From: Adiantum capillus-veneris
Taxonomy: Eukaryota; Streptophyta; Polypodiopsida; Polypodiales; Pteridaceae
DNA: 64,000 nt
Reading direction: 5' to 3'
NCBI GenBank assembly: GCA_014529385.2
Contig: CM043964.1
Location: 5,103,997 to 5,167,996 of the forward strand
Made by a program: the position numbers and the translations under genes. The notes below the pieces were generated by a model that saw only the letters and a program-made list of their open reading frames with translations, was not told where the DNA came from and ran no database searches. Each line of letters opens with the position of its first letter. The first letter of the stretch is position 1. Shown here in pieces: positions 11,290-22,639 of the stretch.

Positions 11290-11905
11290 CTTGGAAGAAG
11301 TTCAATTGGATGGTCATCATTACCTCGTTTAGGAGGTAGTTTACAAGGGATTTCGTCAATAAAGACATCTTGAAACCCCTTGAGAAAATTGGATAACTCT
11401 AATTCCTTCTAATTGTTTATATTATCTTTTGCTAAAGCATTAGGTTCATTTTGAGAATCTTTAACAAAAATCATGTACACAAAAATAGAGCTCTTTATTG
11501 ACTTATTGAAAGCTTGCATATGTACAATGGGTATGGTGTTACCCATTTCCTTAGCATCTATGTACATATCTTTTTCCCTGTACTGAAAGTAGATTTTCCT
11601 TTCAAGGAATTTAACATTGGCAGCCATGCGATCAAACCATGGTGCCCCTAGGATTACATCCTCGTGCTTGAGAGGAGAGATAAAGAATTCCTATTTGTCC
11701 ACATAGCTTTGGACATGGAGCCTCAATTTCCTGATTAAGGGAGTGACTGAAGCTTCTTACCCCTTGAAAGCACCATCTACGGGTAGGACATCTCCCATCT
11801 CATAGACTTGGATGCCTAGCTTGGTGGCCAACTTTGTGGATAGGAAATTGTGAGTAGAACCAAGGTCAAACAGAATAAAATAATTATGTTCTCTTACCTT
11901 TCCCC
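11290..11905 (-). pseudogene. Protease and protease-RT linker (element B)
   Basis: FDLGSTHNFLS (usual DSG changed to DLG) near 11870, then DVILGAPWFDRM near 11650 and a linker with FIDEIPCKLPP before RT. The catalytic-site change and stops show that it is inactive. Confidence 0.75.
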
Positions 11906-11949
11906 AAGCATGGCATAGAGGAGATCCTTTGTGGTGAGCTTCCTCTTCT

Positions 11950-12730
11950 TGGATTTTGACCAAGGTATCTCTAGGAGGCTCATGGCGGGTGCTCTTTTGG
12001 GGAGAAACGCGGTACCATGCCTTCCTCGCAGCACTTGAAACAGCGATTATCCTTGCAATAACGCTCAAGCTCTTCAGGAGAGAGTTTATTTTTGCGTTTG
12101 TAAACTCCCTTCTCCTTAGCTTTGTTGTTATTGGAATTGCCCTTAGGAGACTTTTGGACATTGTTCTTCCCCTTAGGCTCATTGGAACCCTTGTTTTCCG
12201 TGGGCTTAGAGTTTCTCTTAGCCCCTGTTTGGATATTGATTTGCGAAGCCACCATAGTATTGTGTATAACCGCGGATATGGTGCGTGGCCTTTGGGACTT
12301 GACATACTCCGCCATTTCTTCAGTTAAGCCCACACAAAATTGTTGTTTTTGCTCTCCAAAATCCATCTTTTTGAAGACAATGGCTTTGAGATGTAAGTCC
12401 CAAAACTTGTCTACATACTTATGAATGGATTTATAGGGAGAGAGCTTCAAGCTTCGCCATTCGGTGAGTACTTTGTCTTTGGCATCGGTGGCCAAAAACT
12501 ACTTCATAATGGAAGCTCTTCAAGCTTTCCATGTTCGTGGAGCTTCACCGTTTGCTTGTAGGCTAGACCACCATGGCTTGGCGGACTTTTGAAAGTGCAT
12601 AGCTACATGGCGTAGCTTAGAGGACTCCGTGAAGCCCTCATCTCCAAACCCCGCATTGAATTGTTGGATAAAGGCCAAGACTTTGTCCCTAGAACCAAAG
12701 GTGCCATCGTAGGTAAGGAAAGAGATGCTC
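11950..12730 (-). pseudogene. gag capsid and nucleocapsid (element B)
   Basis: A Retrotrans_gag-like stretch reads KVLAFIQQFNAGFGDEGF, KSAKPWWSSL and PRTWKA (12700-12520). ORF 12495-11980 follows with PYKSIHKYVDKFWDLHLKA, FCVGL, a basic linker and one zinc knuckle beginning CFKCCEEG near 12040. The frame changes at about 12510 and again after the knuckle. It would form the particle shell. Confidence 0.85.
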
Positions 12731-13498
12731 TTTCCTCCCTCTTTGAACTTCTTGAGCTTGGACGACCTCTTCCACGCGGCATAGGATTTCCTATGGCCTC
12801 TTCTTTTTTTTGGTTCAAAAGTTCCACCATCACTTTCTTCAGAAGATGAAGAATTTGAGGAAGATGGAGAAGAGGGTGACCTCTTTCTCGCTTTTTCTTG
12901 CCTTGGTTCTCTTTGTCCGCACCATCACTTTCTTCATAAGAGGAAGAGGATGAAGGAGAAGAGGGTGTCCTCTTTCTTTCCTTTTTCTTCTCTTGCCTTT
13001 TGTCATCCCTCTTTGAATTATGGTGTGGAGAAGTGTGCGATGGTCTTCTTCATTTAGGAGGTGATGGAGAGTGTTTAGCTCGACGTCTTCGTGGAGCCAT
13101 CTCTGCAGAGGTGGCAGGAGACTCACTTCTTTCTTGTTGTTCTTGTTCCTTCGGCGGGGGCTCTTGAGTTCTCCTTTCAGAAGGAGATGAGTCATCAAGA
13201 AGAAAATTTTTGAGCCCTTCGTATGGATCATCTTCTTCTTCCCGGATCAGAGAGAGGCCTCTTTTGGGAGTCTTGCAAGGAGGCTTCCTAGGTACTCTCT
13301 TGTCATGGTGGGGAGTCTAAAGAATCCCATGAACACAAAGTTGTCATTGCACTTCACTTTGGAGGGATGGATTGCCCATGGCTTGTTGAATCCTGGAAAC
13401 AAGGTAGTTAACAAGCATAGGGGCATCATTAGTAGCCTGGCCATTAGCAAAATCAAAGCTATCAACATTAATTTCACTCTCTTTACTATTGTCAGCCA
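12731..13498 (-). pseudogene. gag N-terminal region (element B)
   Basis: ATG at 13498 begins MADNSKESEIN. About 50 codons on, the frame is lost, and it resumes with EEEDDPYEGLKNFLLDD and an arginine/serine/proline-rich low-complexity stretch. No known domain. The start is chosen as the only ATG upstream of the conserved gag that follows a leader-like sequence. Confidence 0.6.
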
Positions 13499-13576
13499 TT
13501 ATAAAAACTTTTAGGTGTAGCTTTTTTTAGGTGTACTTTGGCACTTCAAGCCCTAGTTGCTACTCCTTTTTACCCA

Positions 13577-14495
13577 TGTTGGGGATCCCATCGTCGCAAT
13601 AGCTCCAATGACCAAAAAAAATTATCAATCTGGAGGGATAAGCTACCCGGCTAGGGCATGGAAACACTTACACGGTTAGTGAGCTAATCATGGCAACACG
13701 AATGGTTAACTCTATGAGGTGAGCTTCTCAGCCTATGGAGGAGCTAAGAGACAATGAAGGTCAATCTCCACATCCACTTATCTTCACCTCCAATCAACCC
13801 AATCACACACACTACAATTGCAAGACCCACACAACACTAATCCTATCCTGCAACACACTAATCGGAAGCACACACACATAGATCTATTGAAGCACCACAC
13901 TCCAATCAAACCTACATGCATACACAAGCAAAAGAGGGAAATCACACAAGATTAGAGAGGGATTAACCACTAATTAGTTAAGATCTATCTAATCTAAGCA
14001 TCATAGGCAATCATAAGAAGCATGAGAGAGGCATAGTGAAAGAGAATGAATCATTGATTAGTGTTAATCAAATCTCATGAGCAAGGAGAAGCTCAAGGAA
14101 TCCATAGCCACACACCTCAAGAGCTCTCACCAAAGAGTGCTTTCAAAAAATGAGCTTGAGAACCCTAATTTCTTTTACACACTGCCTTATATAACTAGGG
14201 TAAAAATATGCAAATGTTCGGGCGCCCAAGGCCTTTAGGGCTCCACCACTTACTACATTTGCAACCTAAGCATAGTAAGTGACCTGTTTTTTACAGCTTG
14301 GAACTCCCATTGAGCCCGTAACACATTAAAATATTACAATGGCTTGAAATAATTCGAGAATTTACAATACGTGACCATTTTGGAAAATCGTGGAAAATGT
14401 GTGACTCGAATCTTTACTACTTCTTCCTATTGATCTTCAATGTGCATCCGTAAGGCTTCAGTCTTTAGCAGCTCTTGTTAAGTGACGTTGACTCA
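13577..14495 (-). repeat. Element D left LTR (3' LTR on the minus strand)
   Basis: TGTTGGGG...GACTCA aligns end to end with 33250-34166 and diverges sharply outside. A minus-strand TATA box (TATATAAGG, about 14186-14194) sets the orientation. No clear polypurine tract adjoins it at 14496. Confidence 0.8.
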
Positions 14496-16559
14496 ATTGA
14501 AAAGTGTTCGTGGAGGCTGTGGAAGGTTTATGATTGGTTGTTGATGGTCTGATTGTCTTCATTTTTCATTGAATTTGTTGATAAGGTTCAATTTGTTGCA
14601 TCATCTTCATTGGTCCGAATATGCTTGATGTGAGAGATGATGTTGCATTTGTCCATTGTAATAGCATAATGATGAAGTTGATGTTTATTTGTGAAAAGTT
14701 TGTACAAAGGAAGTAGAATGAGGAGGTTCTAAATTAGGGTCTAATACCTGGATGACCAAAGGGAAAAACCTAGTGGGAAAAAAGTGCCTTTGGGATACGC
14801 GCATTATTGGAGTACTTATTAGCATGGAAGATATTAATAAAGTACTCAAGGGGTTATTTGGTAATAGATATGGAAATAAAAAGTAGCAAATATGAGAGGG
14901 TAGCATGATGGAACATGGGTTTGCCTGTTCTAGTCCACTCAAGGTGCATAGGTGGAAGCAAAAAGAGTGTCTAATGCATATGTACTATGATGGGACATCC
15001 TATTTATGCATACACATAAATGCATGGGAAACAATATGCTGTGCAAGAAAGATTTTGAGAGGTTATTCAGAAAGATGGCGTAGCTATAAAATCATATGAC
15101 ATGGCTTTGCAAGCTGGCACCCCTTTAAGAATGGTTTTCGTTGTCGAGGGTATGTGCTCTCATCTTACTGTGCACTGTGCGTGAGTGTTGGACTCTACAA
15201 CACTCCACCAATAGTAAGTTAATAGACTTTGACTCTTATGCTCATCTCATCCAGCATGAGCGTCATGACTTTAGATATGCTCAACGCTTCCAACTTGAGC
15301 GTAAGTCTAATAACTACGACTCTTAGCACAGAGTTTAATATGACTTGAAGCTTTGGGACTAATGCTTTGCTCATTTTATGGCTCAGCAGCCCGACTCTGA
15401 CTATGCCAAAGAGTGTTTTTTGCACCCTGGCGACTTGACTTTTTACATTCTTGTGCTTACTACAAACATTTCTTTAGGTAAAAGTAAGCTTGAATCCTCA
15501 AAAAGAGGATTAGTGAAGGACCAAGTTGCATTGAATTTTTCTTTTGCCATACCTGTTTTATCATCTTCAAATCTATATTCGCATTGGTTGGGTTGTCCTT
15601 CTTTGACTGTGAGACTCCATTATCTGTTGATTCTCCAATTGGGCCTATTTATAGGATTCTTTGATGTTGGTGTAGGCCTCGGTTTCCTATTGGAATTTGG
15701 CTTTTGACTAGGAGCATTGGAAGCCTTAGGAATCCAAATGTCTTGATGACGTTTGTATCTCCATTGTTGACTTTGCTTCGCTTTAGGTCTTGTTTAGTTC
15801 TTGAGATCTTCATGTAGGTCTAATGTAGTTGCACTTGATTTGTGGTTGACTAGTAGCCAAATCTTTGTATATCCTCTGTACAAACCTTGTCTAAGAGGAA
15901 GATTCTTTGAGATCTGTCTTTTTTTGTATCCTCTTGAGAGTTGTGGTAGACTTTAGCATCTTTCAATGTTTTTCTGTTGTATACCTACTTCTTAGGTATC
16001 CTAGGATATTGTCAAGGTTGATACCTTGTGGGCCACTGGGCCTTCTTTCATGGGAGGGACTTGAAGTTACTTCATAAGCTCTAACCTGCAGTTTTGGAAC
16101 CCATATCTGTTTTTTACCTCCATAGTACTCCTGTTCTTTTAAGATCCATTGTGATTCTATCCATCCCATGTGTTTGCCTTTATGTTTCAATTTCTCATCT
16201 TTAATCTAAACCGGATCATTGACTTTGACTAAATTGCTTGGAACAAACACTTGCTTCATCTTCATTTGCTTTCTTGAGTACTTGGGCTAATATATCTTTG
16301 CTTTTCTGGGTGTCTCCTTAGAGGTTTCAGTTGGGTCAGCAATTGACTTGAAATTTTGAAATCCTGACTTGCTTGAAGAAGCTGATCCATGAGGGTTCTT
16401 TGATGTAGAGGCATATGTTGTCACACCTCTGTCCTAATCGGTGGAAGTTCCACTTTAGCTTTACCTTTATCTGCGAGGTTTGTATTCAATTCTTGTGACT
16501 CTTGCAACTCTGAATCTAGCATTAATGGTACTTGTATCTGCTACTTGATATCTCTTGAA
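14496..16559 (-). other. Element D internal sequence without recognisable genes
   Basis: About 2 kb between the D LTR and the protease-like region. Short minus-strand readings exist (for example 16190-15963, and a lysine-rich stretch near 15700-15500), but they are broken by many stops and I recognise no domain. RT would be expected here but its motifs are absent. No other feature seen. Confidence 0.4.
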
Positions 16560-17041
16560 AAATATAGTATTAGCAGTTTATCTTTTGTGTAGGCCTTGTG
16601 TTGTTCTAGCCACTGATATCCAAGGATTACATCTGCAAGAATTTCCTTTGAAGGCAACCATTTCTTCTTGACTTGTAGCCTTACCCATGATTTCTCTATT
16701 ATCTAGCTTGCCATGAGTAATCTCTAGAATACTCTGGATGTTGTCTGCATGCAATTTTCTTCTGTATCCAATAGAGCATTGCATCTGATACTTGCTCCTT
16801 TTGTAGTGCTAAGAACTACATCTATTCTCATTGGAGATTCTATTAAAGATATTTGTCCTACTTTTGTCATGGTCACATCTTGATCTAATTGTGTCTCTAT
16901 GGAGGGTAACTTGAGACTTTGTTTTCCAATCTGATTTACATCGGCTGATTCATTTAGCAATGTCTGATTGTTCTTTGGACTTCCTATTATTTCTTGGTTG
17001 TCTGTGATCTTGTTCTTCTTTACTTCTAGCTTTGGTGGCAT
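16560..17041 (-). pseudogene. Retropepsin-like domain 2 (element D)
   Basis: One minus-strand frame reads RCNALLDTEEN, where DTE stands in place of the DTG/DSG active site, and about 45 codons later DVILGYQWLEQHKA, the typical end of a gypsy protease. Two in-frame stops separate the motifs. Upstream is a polar N-terminal stretch from 17041. Likely a dead protease that once processed D's polyprotein. Confidence 0.6.
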
Positions 17042-17153
17042 TCTTTGCTCAATAGCTATCGTGGTTGTTCTTTGTTCTGTTTTATCTGCAGTTACTATTG
17101 CCTGATTTGATTTAAGCTATTCTGAAGTTCTGTTTGATGGAGATGAATCATCT

Positions 17154-17555
17154 TCAATAAGCTTTTCTTTTGGCATCGGTCTCCATTGTAAGTGTGCTTG
17201 TGGACCTTGCGCTGTCGTCCGCGGGTGACCAGTCTTGGTCTTCATTCTTGGTTGTCTCAGAAGACTCCGTCATGTTTACATTTTGTACCTTTGACATCTT
17301 CTGAGCCATTGGCATTCCTAATATGATGTCGTCTAGCATATATTTTGTTGTGATCACATAGAATTGAGCTATGATGATCTGTGAACTTACTTCAATGGTG
17401 GTGGAGATTATTTCCTGACATTCTGCTTGTTTGTCTCCAGATATGCTCACAAATTCAGGAGCATCTTCCAACTGTGGTTGGCCACATCTTTTCCAAGTGC
17501 AAAAGGACATGAGGTTCTTTTCTAACTCCAAATCTAGCTTTACGTCACTTGACAC
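17154..17555 (-). pseudogene. Retropepsin-like domain 1 (element D)
   Basis: Reads APEFVSISG, then IEVSSQIIIAQFYVITTKY and DDIILGMPMAQKM. The second half matches the pattern FYVI...DIILGM..L.K of gypsy and caulimovirus-type proteases, but I see no DSG/DTG triad ahead of it. With the domain at 16560-17041 this makes two protease-like copies in tandem. Confidence 0.4.
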
Positions 17556-18066
17556 TTTTCTTCGTTTTCACTGGTATGTTGCACTTGGTTATCTCGGAAT
17601 TTGGTTTTCTAGTGATTGATTCTACTGTGACAGTGTCCTTTGGTTGAACTTTATCTGCATTTTCTTTGCTTTGACCACCTGCTTCAATTGATGTTGACTC
17701 CATTGGCTGTGATATTGCACTTTTTTGCAACTGTTGAGCATTGTCTGCATGCATTTGGGTAACCCTTGATCTTAATAGATCCATTGTACTTTTTGGTAGA
17801 ATTTGTCTCTTCGAAGGAGATTTTGGTGGTGACCTTTGTGTAGCTTTCTGGACTTTAGATTTCATTGACTTTGACTTTTTTGTCACAGCTTGAGGCTTTG
17901 CATCATCTTCAAATAGTCTTTGACTTTAGTCGTACCATCCATAGGGGTTTGTACAAGGTCATGATCTTGCTGATATTCGTTACCCTTTGCATCTTGATAT
18001 TCATATGTGAGCTTGGTCACATGTAACTGTTGGAACACTATTGGATTTGTCGGCTTTTGGATTTGA
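17545..18066 (-). pseudogene. Basic linker region of element D
   Basis: QIQKPTNPIVFQQLHV, then a lysine/serine/proline-rich stretch (TKKSKSMKSKVQKA, 17886-17840) and a polar region to 17545. It looks like the nucleocapsid/linker part of a gag polyprotein, without a zinc knuckle. Its 5' side is cut by element C; the reading could continue at 21776 and above. Confidence 0.4.
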
Positions 18067-18103
18067 CGTTGGATGGATGTCATGCTGTGACACGTACATA
18101 GTG

Positions 18104-19697
18104 TTACGGTGGATTGCCTACATTAATTCCTCAGATACTGAGTTTAAGCACATTGCAGGTAAAGACAATACATTGGCAGATATGCTATCAAGGGCAAGGT
18201 ATGAAGATGAGTCACAAATGATTGACGAGGGAGATGATGTAGGCACAAAGTTCTATTCTATCTCTCATGTCAAAGGTAACAATGTCTGCATGACTAATCT
18301 ACTTGAATCATTTTTGAAAGAGCTTTATGAAGGTGATTGGCTTCTTATTGGAAGCTACTTGAGTTCTCTAACAAAACAGGATGATTGGTGTGAACAAGAA
18401 TTCAAGAGGATACGCAGGAAAGCATATGGGTACTTTTTGAGGGATGGTTACTTGTGGAAGCATCTTAAACAAAAGGGTGCTACACCACAAAGGGTTATAT
18501 GAGCTCATGCAAGAGTTTCATGAGAGTCTATGGGCTGGACACAGGGGTGTATGGGCAACCTTCTCCAAGTTGAAAGAAAAATACTGGTGGAAGGGTAGGT
18601 ATAAAGATGTATCTCAGTTTGTAGAGACATGTGTAACTTGTCAAGTGTATTCAAATGTTCGACATCGTGAGGAATTGCACCCTACATATCCACTAGCCAT
18701 GCACTATAAATGGGTTGTGGATCTAGTCACAATGCCTCTAGGACTCTGGCAGATGAGATACTTGGTTCTTGCATGAGAGGACCTAACTAACCAGGTTGAA
18801 GGAAGAGCATTAAGAGATAAAACCACAGAAGCTGTGTGCAAATTGCTTCTTGATGAGGTGATTTGCCGTTATGGTTGTGTGGGAAAAATCACTGCAGATA
18901 GAGGTGAACTAGATGCCGAAGAAGCAAGGGAGTTCTTTTCTAGATTAGGAGTCAAGCTTTCTCTTACTACAGCTTACAACCATGAAGGCAATGGAAAGAG
19001 TGAAAGAGGGAATCCTCCTATCATCAAAGCTTTGGCCAAGGCTTGCGAAGGAATAGTTGGTGAGTGGCCAAAACTGTTACCATATGCTTTATGGGCTGAT
19101 AGTACAACACATAGCTCAGTAACTGGCTACATGCCTGTGGAGCTAATGTATGATCAAAATCCAGTGATGCGGATTGAAGATACAATTCCCACATGGAATG
19201 TACTACCTTGGCAAGAGGGGCTTAGCAGGGAAGATCTCCTTGCACTGCGTATAAGGCAGCTAGAGAGAAGACCTGGAGACATTGAAGCTGCAAAATAATG
19301 ACTCAAAAATGCAAGGTTGAAAAACAAGGAATACTTTGATAAGCGACATCGACTCAGGAGCAAAGCAATTGACAAAGGTGACTGGGTTTTGGTGTATGAT
19401 AGTAGCCTTGATAACCAGCACACAGTCATACGTAAGTTTTCAAAAAGATGGTTTGGACCGTATGTTGTAAAGCATGAGTATGAAAATGCTACTTACAGCT
19501 TGTCTGAACTAGATGGTACAGAAGTAAAGATTCCCATTGCAGGAAAAAGGATCAAAATGTTTAAGAGAAGAAGAGACAATGATCCAGAAGATGTTGATGA
19601 GGAAGAAGAGCAAACCACAGGTAAAGATCAAAGTGAAGACGAAGATTTGGAATCATCCAGTGAAGAAGAAAGCAAGGAAGATGTACAAGAGGGCTGA
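18104..19697 (+). pseudogene. RNase H tail and integrase (element C)
   Basis: Begins in the RNase H end (HIAGKDNTLADMLSRAR). After a frame change near 18490 it reads GHRG, YWWKGRYKDV and CVTCQ (zinc region), VDLVTMPLG, KITADRGELDA, TAYNHEGNGKSERG (D and E of the core) and LLPYALWAD. It ends with a GPY-type module (RWFGPYVV) and a long acidic tail with KSEDEDLESS-like composition. Stops in the frame lie at 18774 and 19295-19300 (TAA then TGA). The wording of the core is unlike A, E, B and G; from memory it resembles a gypsy branch known from fungi and from ferns/lycophytes. Confidence 0.85.
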
Positions 19698-19736
19698 TCT
19701 TACAAAGAAATAATGTGGCACATACCAGAGGATGTG

Positions 19737-19751
19737 TAGGTTTAGAGGGGG
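19737..19751 (+). other. Polypurine tract of element C
   Basis: GGTTTAGAGGGGG directly precedes the LTR start TGGATGTC. C' has GGTTTAGAGGGGA at the same place (29143-29155). Confidence 0.7.
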
Positions 19752-20582
19752 TGGATGTCGTGCTGTGACACGTACATAGTGGGAACGCATGCTACAAGAT
19801 CTATCTTGTAACTTTTTAGATATATAATTATCTTTCCTATAATGTACATATGCATATTTAAGTATAATAATAAGCCTTCTATCTCATCCTATTATTTTTC
19901 TCAAGGGTAACCTTTCCTTACTTTACCATCAGAAAATACTATGGGAAAAGCTCAATAGCTCCGCCTCTTTAACTTGGGGCAAAAAGCATTGATTCTTTAT
20001 TTCTACTATCTCATTATCATCTCACACTCTAGCTAGATCTTATATCTAGGGTAAACTCCAATATATATATATTCTATGTATTTTTTATACTTTTCTTATA
20101 TTTTTCATTTTTAAATAGCTACTAGCAGGGAATCAAATCCTAGTGGGACACTAGGCGGCATGATTTCAAAGATACACTTATTTTAATGCATTATTGCAAG
20201 AATGATTACAAAACTTTGTCAAGGAGCAATGTCATGCTTTCATATGGCATGAGGTGTCCTTTGGAATTACATGAAAGTCTAGGTTAAGGGGACCACGGAA
20301 AGACTTTTGCTGCCAGAAATGGACCCTATTTTGATGAATTTTTTACACAAGGTTCCAATCCAAATTGGAAAATGATTTTAAAATGAAAATCGTAGCTAAT
20401 GAGCTGAAGTTTCTGCCCATATTTGTACTTTTTTATTTGGAGCCACGGTTGAGGAGATATGATCAAAATACTGGAGCCCAGTCTGCCCACATCATGCAGG
20501 GACAGCTCATTTCCAACTTTTCCAATTCCTATTCACACTGGCTCCTCTCTTCTTGTGTAAACCCTTGGGGATTCCCTTCACC

Positions 20583-20590
20583 TATAAAAG
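20583..20590 (+). promoter_or_regulatory. LTR TATA box, family C copy 1
   Basis: CACCTATAAAAGGGGACC, a strong TATA context, conserved in all three LTRs. Transcripts from here would carry the two small ORFs at 21147-21574 in their leader. Confidence 0.7.
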
Positions 20591-21146
20591 GGGACCTCTT
20601 CTTCCTTGAAAAGGAACTCAAGCATTCAAGCCATTGATGAGAGGAATTTTTGAGGGAGTGAGTAGTAATGCCTAATTGTACTTAGTCCCATTAACATAAG
20701 CCCAAGCCTACACTTTCTCCTAGAGGGAGACTAGCCATTCTTGCAACAAGCTAACCTTGGAAGATCAACTCTAATCAAAGAAGGTCTTGCACTTGGTGTA
20801 TCAATCAAAGTGGAATTATCCACTCTTCTTCTCTCTCCATCAATAATGGTGCCGAAGGGTTTGTCAAGTAAGATGTGTTCTACATTGATGTTTTCTTGAT
20901 TTCTTGTTGTTTTCTTTTTCATCTCTAATACAACATATATATATGTATCTAATCTTATCTCCTTAAGCAAACCTATCTCTCTCATTCTTAGTAATTCATC
21001 CTCTCTGCAAACTCTAGGTTCTCTTTGCTACAGGTACATCTCTCCCCGGAGTATCTTTAATGCCTACGGGCAAGAATAGGGCTTGAGAGGGAAACTTCTC
21101 ATCTCTTCACTTCTCTCATATCTACATTTCTCACATACTATCCTAG

Positions 21147-21365
21147 ATGAATAACCCACATGATGATCATTTCTATCGCTTTCACTCTGTACAATCTATT
21201 AGAATTAACGTATGGATTAGCCGTAAAATACACTTTCAACAACGTTTAGTGTTTCCCTTTGGCCCAGAAAGGCTTAATGAAATACTTCTTTCACCGGATC
21301 CCATCATACTACCTCTCATAGACTATAACTTTTCTTTTGACGTAAGCGTAGTTATCTTGCTATGA
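21147..21365 (+). CDS. RKI-module small protein a (LTR of element C)
   Basis: A 72-codon ORF of unknown function. Core: INVWISRKIHFQQ, a VF.FGPERLNEIL stretch, PIILPLIDY and FDVSVVILL at the end. The same pattern is found in E (58178-58423), in F (54956-55279 minus) and in the next ORF. The start is the first ATG and is kept in copy 3 (30551). The stop TGA overlaps the next ATG as ATGA. The ORF lies about 560 nt downstream of the LTR TATA box, so in the transcript leader before gag. No signal peptide or membrane segment is obvious; the end is hydrophobic and beta-like. Expression is not shown. Confidence 0.55.
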   Translation: MNNPHDDHFYRFHSVQSIRINVWISRKIHFQQRLVFPFGPERLNEILLSPDPIILPLIDYNFSFDVSVVILL

Positions 21366-21574
21366 ACCAAGAGGATTTGTACACACAATTAATCCCAATC
21401 ACTAGACAAAATATATATATTATGGTAAGCACAAAACTACATTTCCAAAGAACAATTCGTAGCCTATGTGGTCAGCCAAGATTGAATGCCATTAACTCAT
21501 CTATTAACCCTTTCATATTACCCATGATACAATATGACCACAGCCTTGATGTTTTCATTTTCGTATTGTTTTGA
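21362..21574 (+). CDS. RKI-module small protein b (LTR of element C)
   Basis: A 70-codon ORF starting in the ATGA overlap with ORF a. It is a diverged copy of the same module: IYIMVSTKLHFQ, then PRLNAI, PFILPMIQY and LDVFIFVLF. It has lost the invariant FG but keeps the spacing of the other motifs. Intact also in copy 2 (26376-26588); frameshifted in copy 3. Function unknown. Confidence 0.5.
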   Translation: MNQEDLYTQLIPITRQNIYIMVSTKLHFQRTIRSLCGQPRLNAINSSINPFILPMIQYDHSLDVFIFVLF

Positions 21575-21775
21575 CATTCTCTTTTGTGTTCTTTCTTTGT
21601 GTGTGTGAGTGCAAGAGAGAAAGAGTGAGTCTTCTTTGATTGCACTTCTTTCCAAACCCTAGTCTTCATGGCATCTATGGTTTAACTCCTTCATATAGTT
21701 TTTGTTGAGTTCTCTCACAAACTCTCATAGCCATAAGCCCGGTGCTTTCCTAGCAAGACCGCAAATTTCTCGACA

Positions 21776-21856
21776 ACGTGTAGAGATCAGCTGAAACTTC
21801 TATCCTTGATGATCTTCATAGAGGCATCTGTCTGCAGATTTTGAGGAAAACTGGGT
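21776..21856 (-). other. Element D sequence next to the element C insertion
   Basis: Starts with ACGTG, the possible target-site copy. Minus-strand reading here has stops; it would join the D frame at 18066 and below before C inserted. Confidence 0.35.
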
Positions 21857-22639
21857 CTATTGGAAATTTCCAACAACCATATGATCTTTCAATGGTTTTT
21901 GCTTTAAAGAGGTATGTTGGCTAGAAGCTCTAGAGCTTCTAACTGGTGTAGCATAAGTTGAGCTTGGTGGACTTATAGCTCCCCCCTTCCTAGGCTGATC
22001 ACGATAGCCTGCTTCATTATAAGAGTTAAGAACTGTTTGGCTCTGGTTTAGTCTCACCTTTTGGGATGATGAAGACACACTTTGGATAGCACTATTGATA
22101 TTTGGCATTTGTAAACCTTCTACATAGTTTCCTATGTATCTCCTTGAAACATGACAAATCATTCCCCAAGTCAAGTTGTAAATAGCATTATCTTTGCCCT
22201 GATATTGTCTATCCCATGGGTCTCCTATGATATGATCTTCTGTGGTTTCAAGACCCAATGCATCATAGATTCTAGACTCTCGTCTATATCTACAACTGTT
22301 TTGGTCAAAATATATGCTCGTTTGGTCACAACATCGAAGCTTGATTTCCAATGGAGGAGAGTTTGACTCTAAACAGATTTCTTGGTTCACTCGGGTAATA
22401 TCCTTTAGCTCAAGAGAGCATGTGCTATAATAGATTCTTTCCTCTAAAATAAACCATCCTTTTTTATCTATCACTGGACGCACTTCTATGAGCTGGTATG
22501 TAGGTCGCTCAAACATAGGTTGATCTTTTTTGTACATTTTACCTTTTTGGTCTACATAGTGTGCATATGAATTATGTGTACCATACAATGCTAACATCAT
22601 TCTGTTTGATGTGTCCCTTAGACTCGTGAATGACTGCAC
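21857..22639 (-). pseudogene. gag-like polyprotein segment 2 (element D)
   Basis: A 260-codon ORF with LYGTHNSYAHYVDQKG early, IIGDPWDRQYQGKDNAIY in the middle and a serine/proline/arginine-rich tail. It repeats the layout of the segment at 22941-23621 (LYGYNGDKVLYAN..., then IGEQSQRQYQGQDGAFY), so the two look like diverged copies of one domain. I do not know this domain. The position after D's leader and before the protease-like part suggests a gag role. The true start is uncertain. Confidence 0.45.

Larger units (their letters stand above)
9856..13576 (-). mobile_element. Element B, internal part (gag to pol) of an old minus-strand Ty3/gypsy element
   Basis: On the minus strand, gag starts at 13498, followed by zinc knuckle, protease, RT, RNase H and the integrase linker, which stops at 9856 where A is inserted. 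The rest of the integrase and the 3' LTR would lie left of the window. B's leader and 5' LTR are probably at 34167-35277, separated from gag by element D. Confidence 0.8.
18070..21775 (+). mobile_element. Element C: internally deleted gypsy element of the 2.0 kb-LTR family
   Basis: The left end keeps only the first ~30 bp of the 5' LTR (18074-18103), joined directly to the end of RNase H. An integrase follows, then a polypurine tract and a full 3' LTR (19752-21775). ACGT lies just outside the right end (21776-21779) and 4 nt outside the left end (18066-18069; one extra TGGA between). It is inserted in element D. Confidence 0.85.
19752..21775 (+). repeat. Element C 3' LTR (family C, copy 1)
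   Basis: Starts TGGATGTCGTG and ends CTCGACA; about 2.02 kb. Aligns along its whole length with 24781-26788 and 29156-31177. It contains a TATA box and two overlapping small ORFs. Confidence 0.9.

Noticed and set aside
15378-15707. A 109-codon + strand ORF with hydrophobic C-terminus
   Set aside because: Lies antisense inside element D, has no motif and no second copy to support it.
20731-20985. Minus-strand ORF repeated in all three family C LTRs (also 25733-25984, 30121-30309)
   Set aside because: Present only because the LTR is repeated; length differs between copies and it is antisense to the transcript. Less support than the + strand RKI ORFs.
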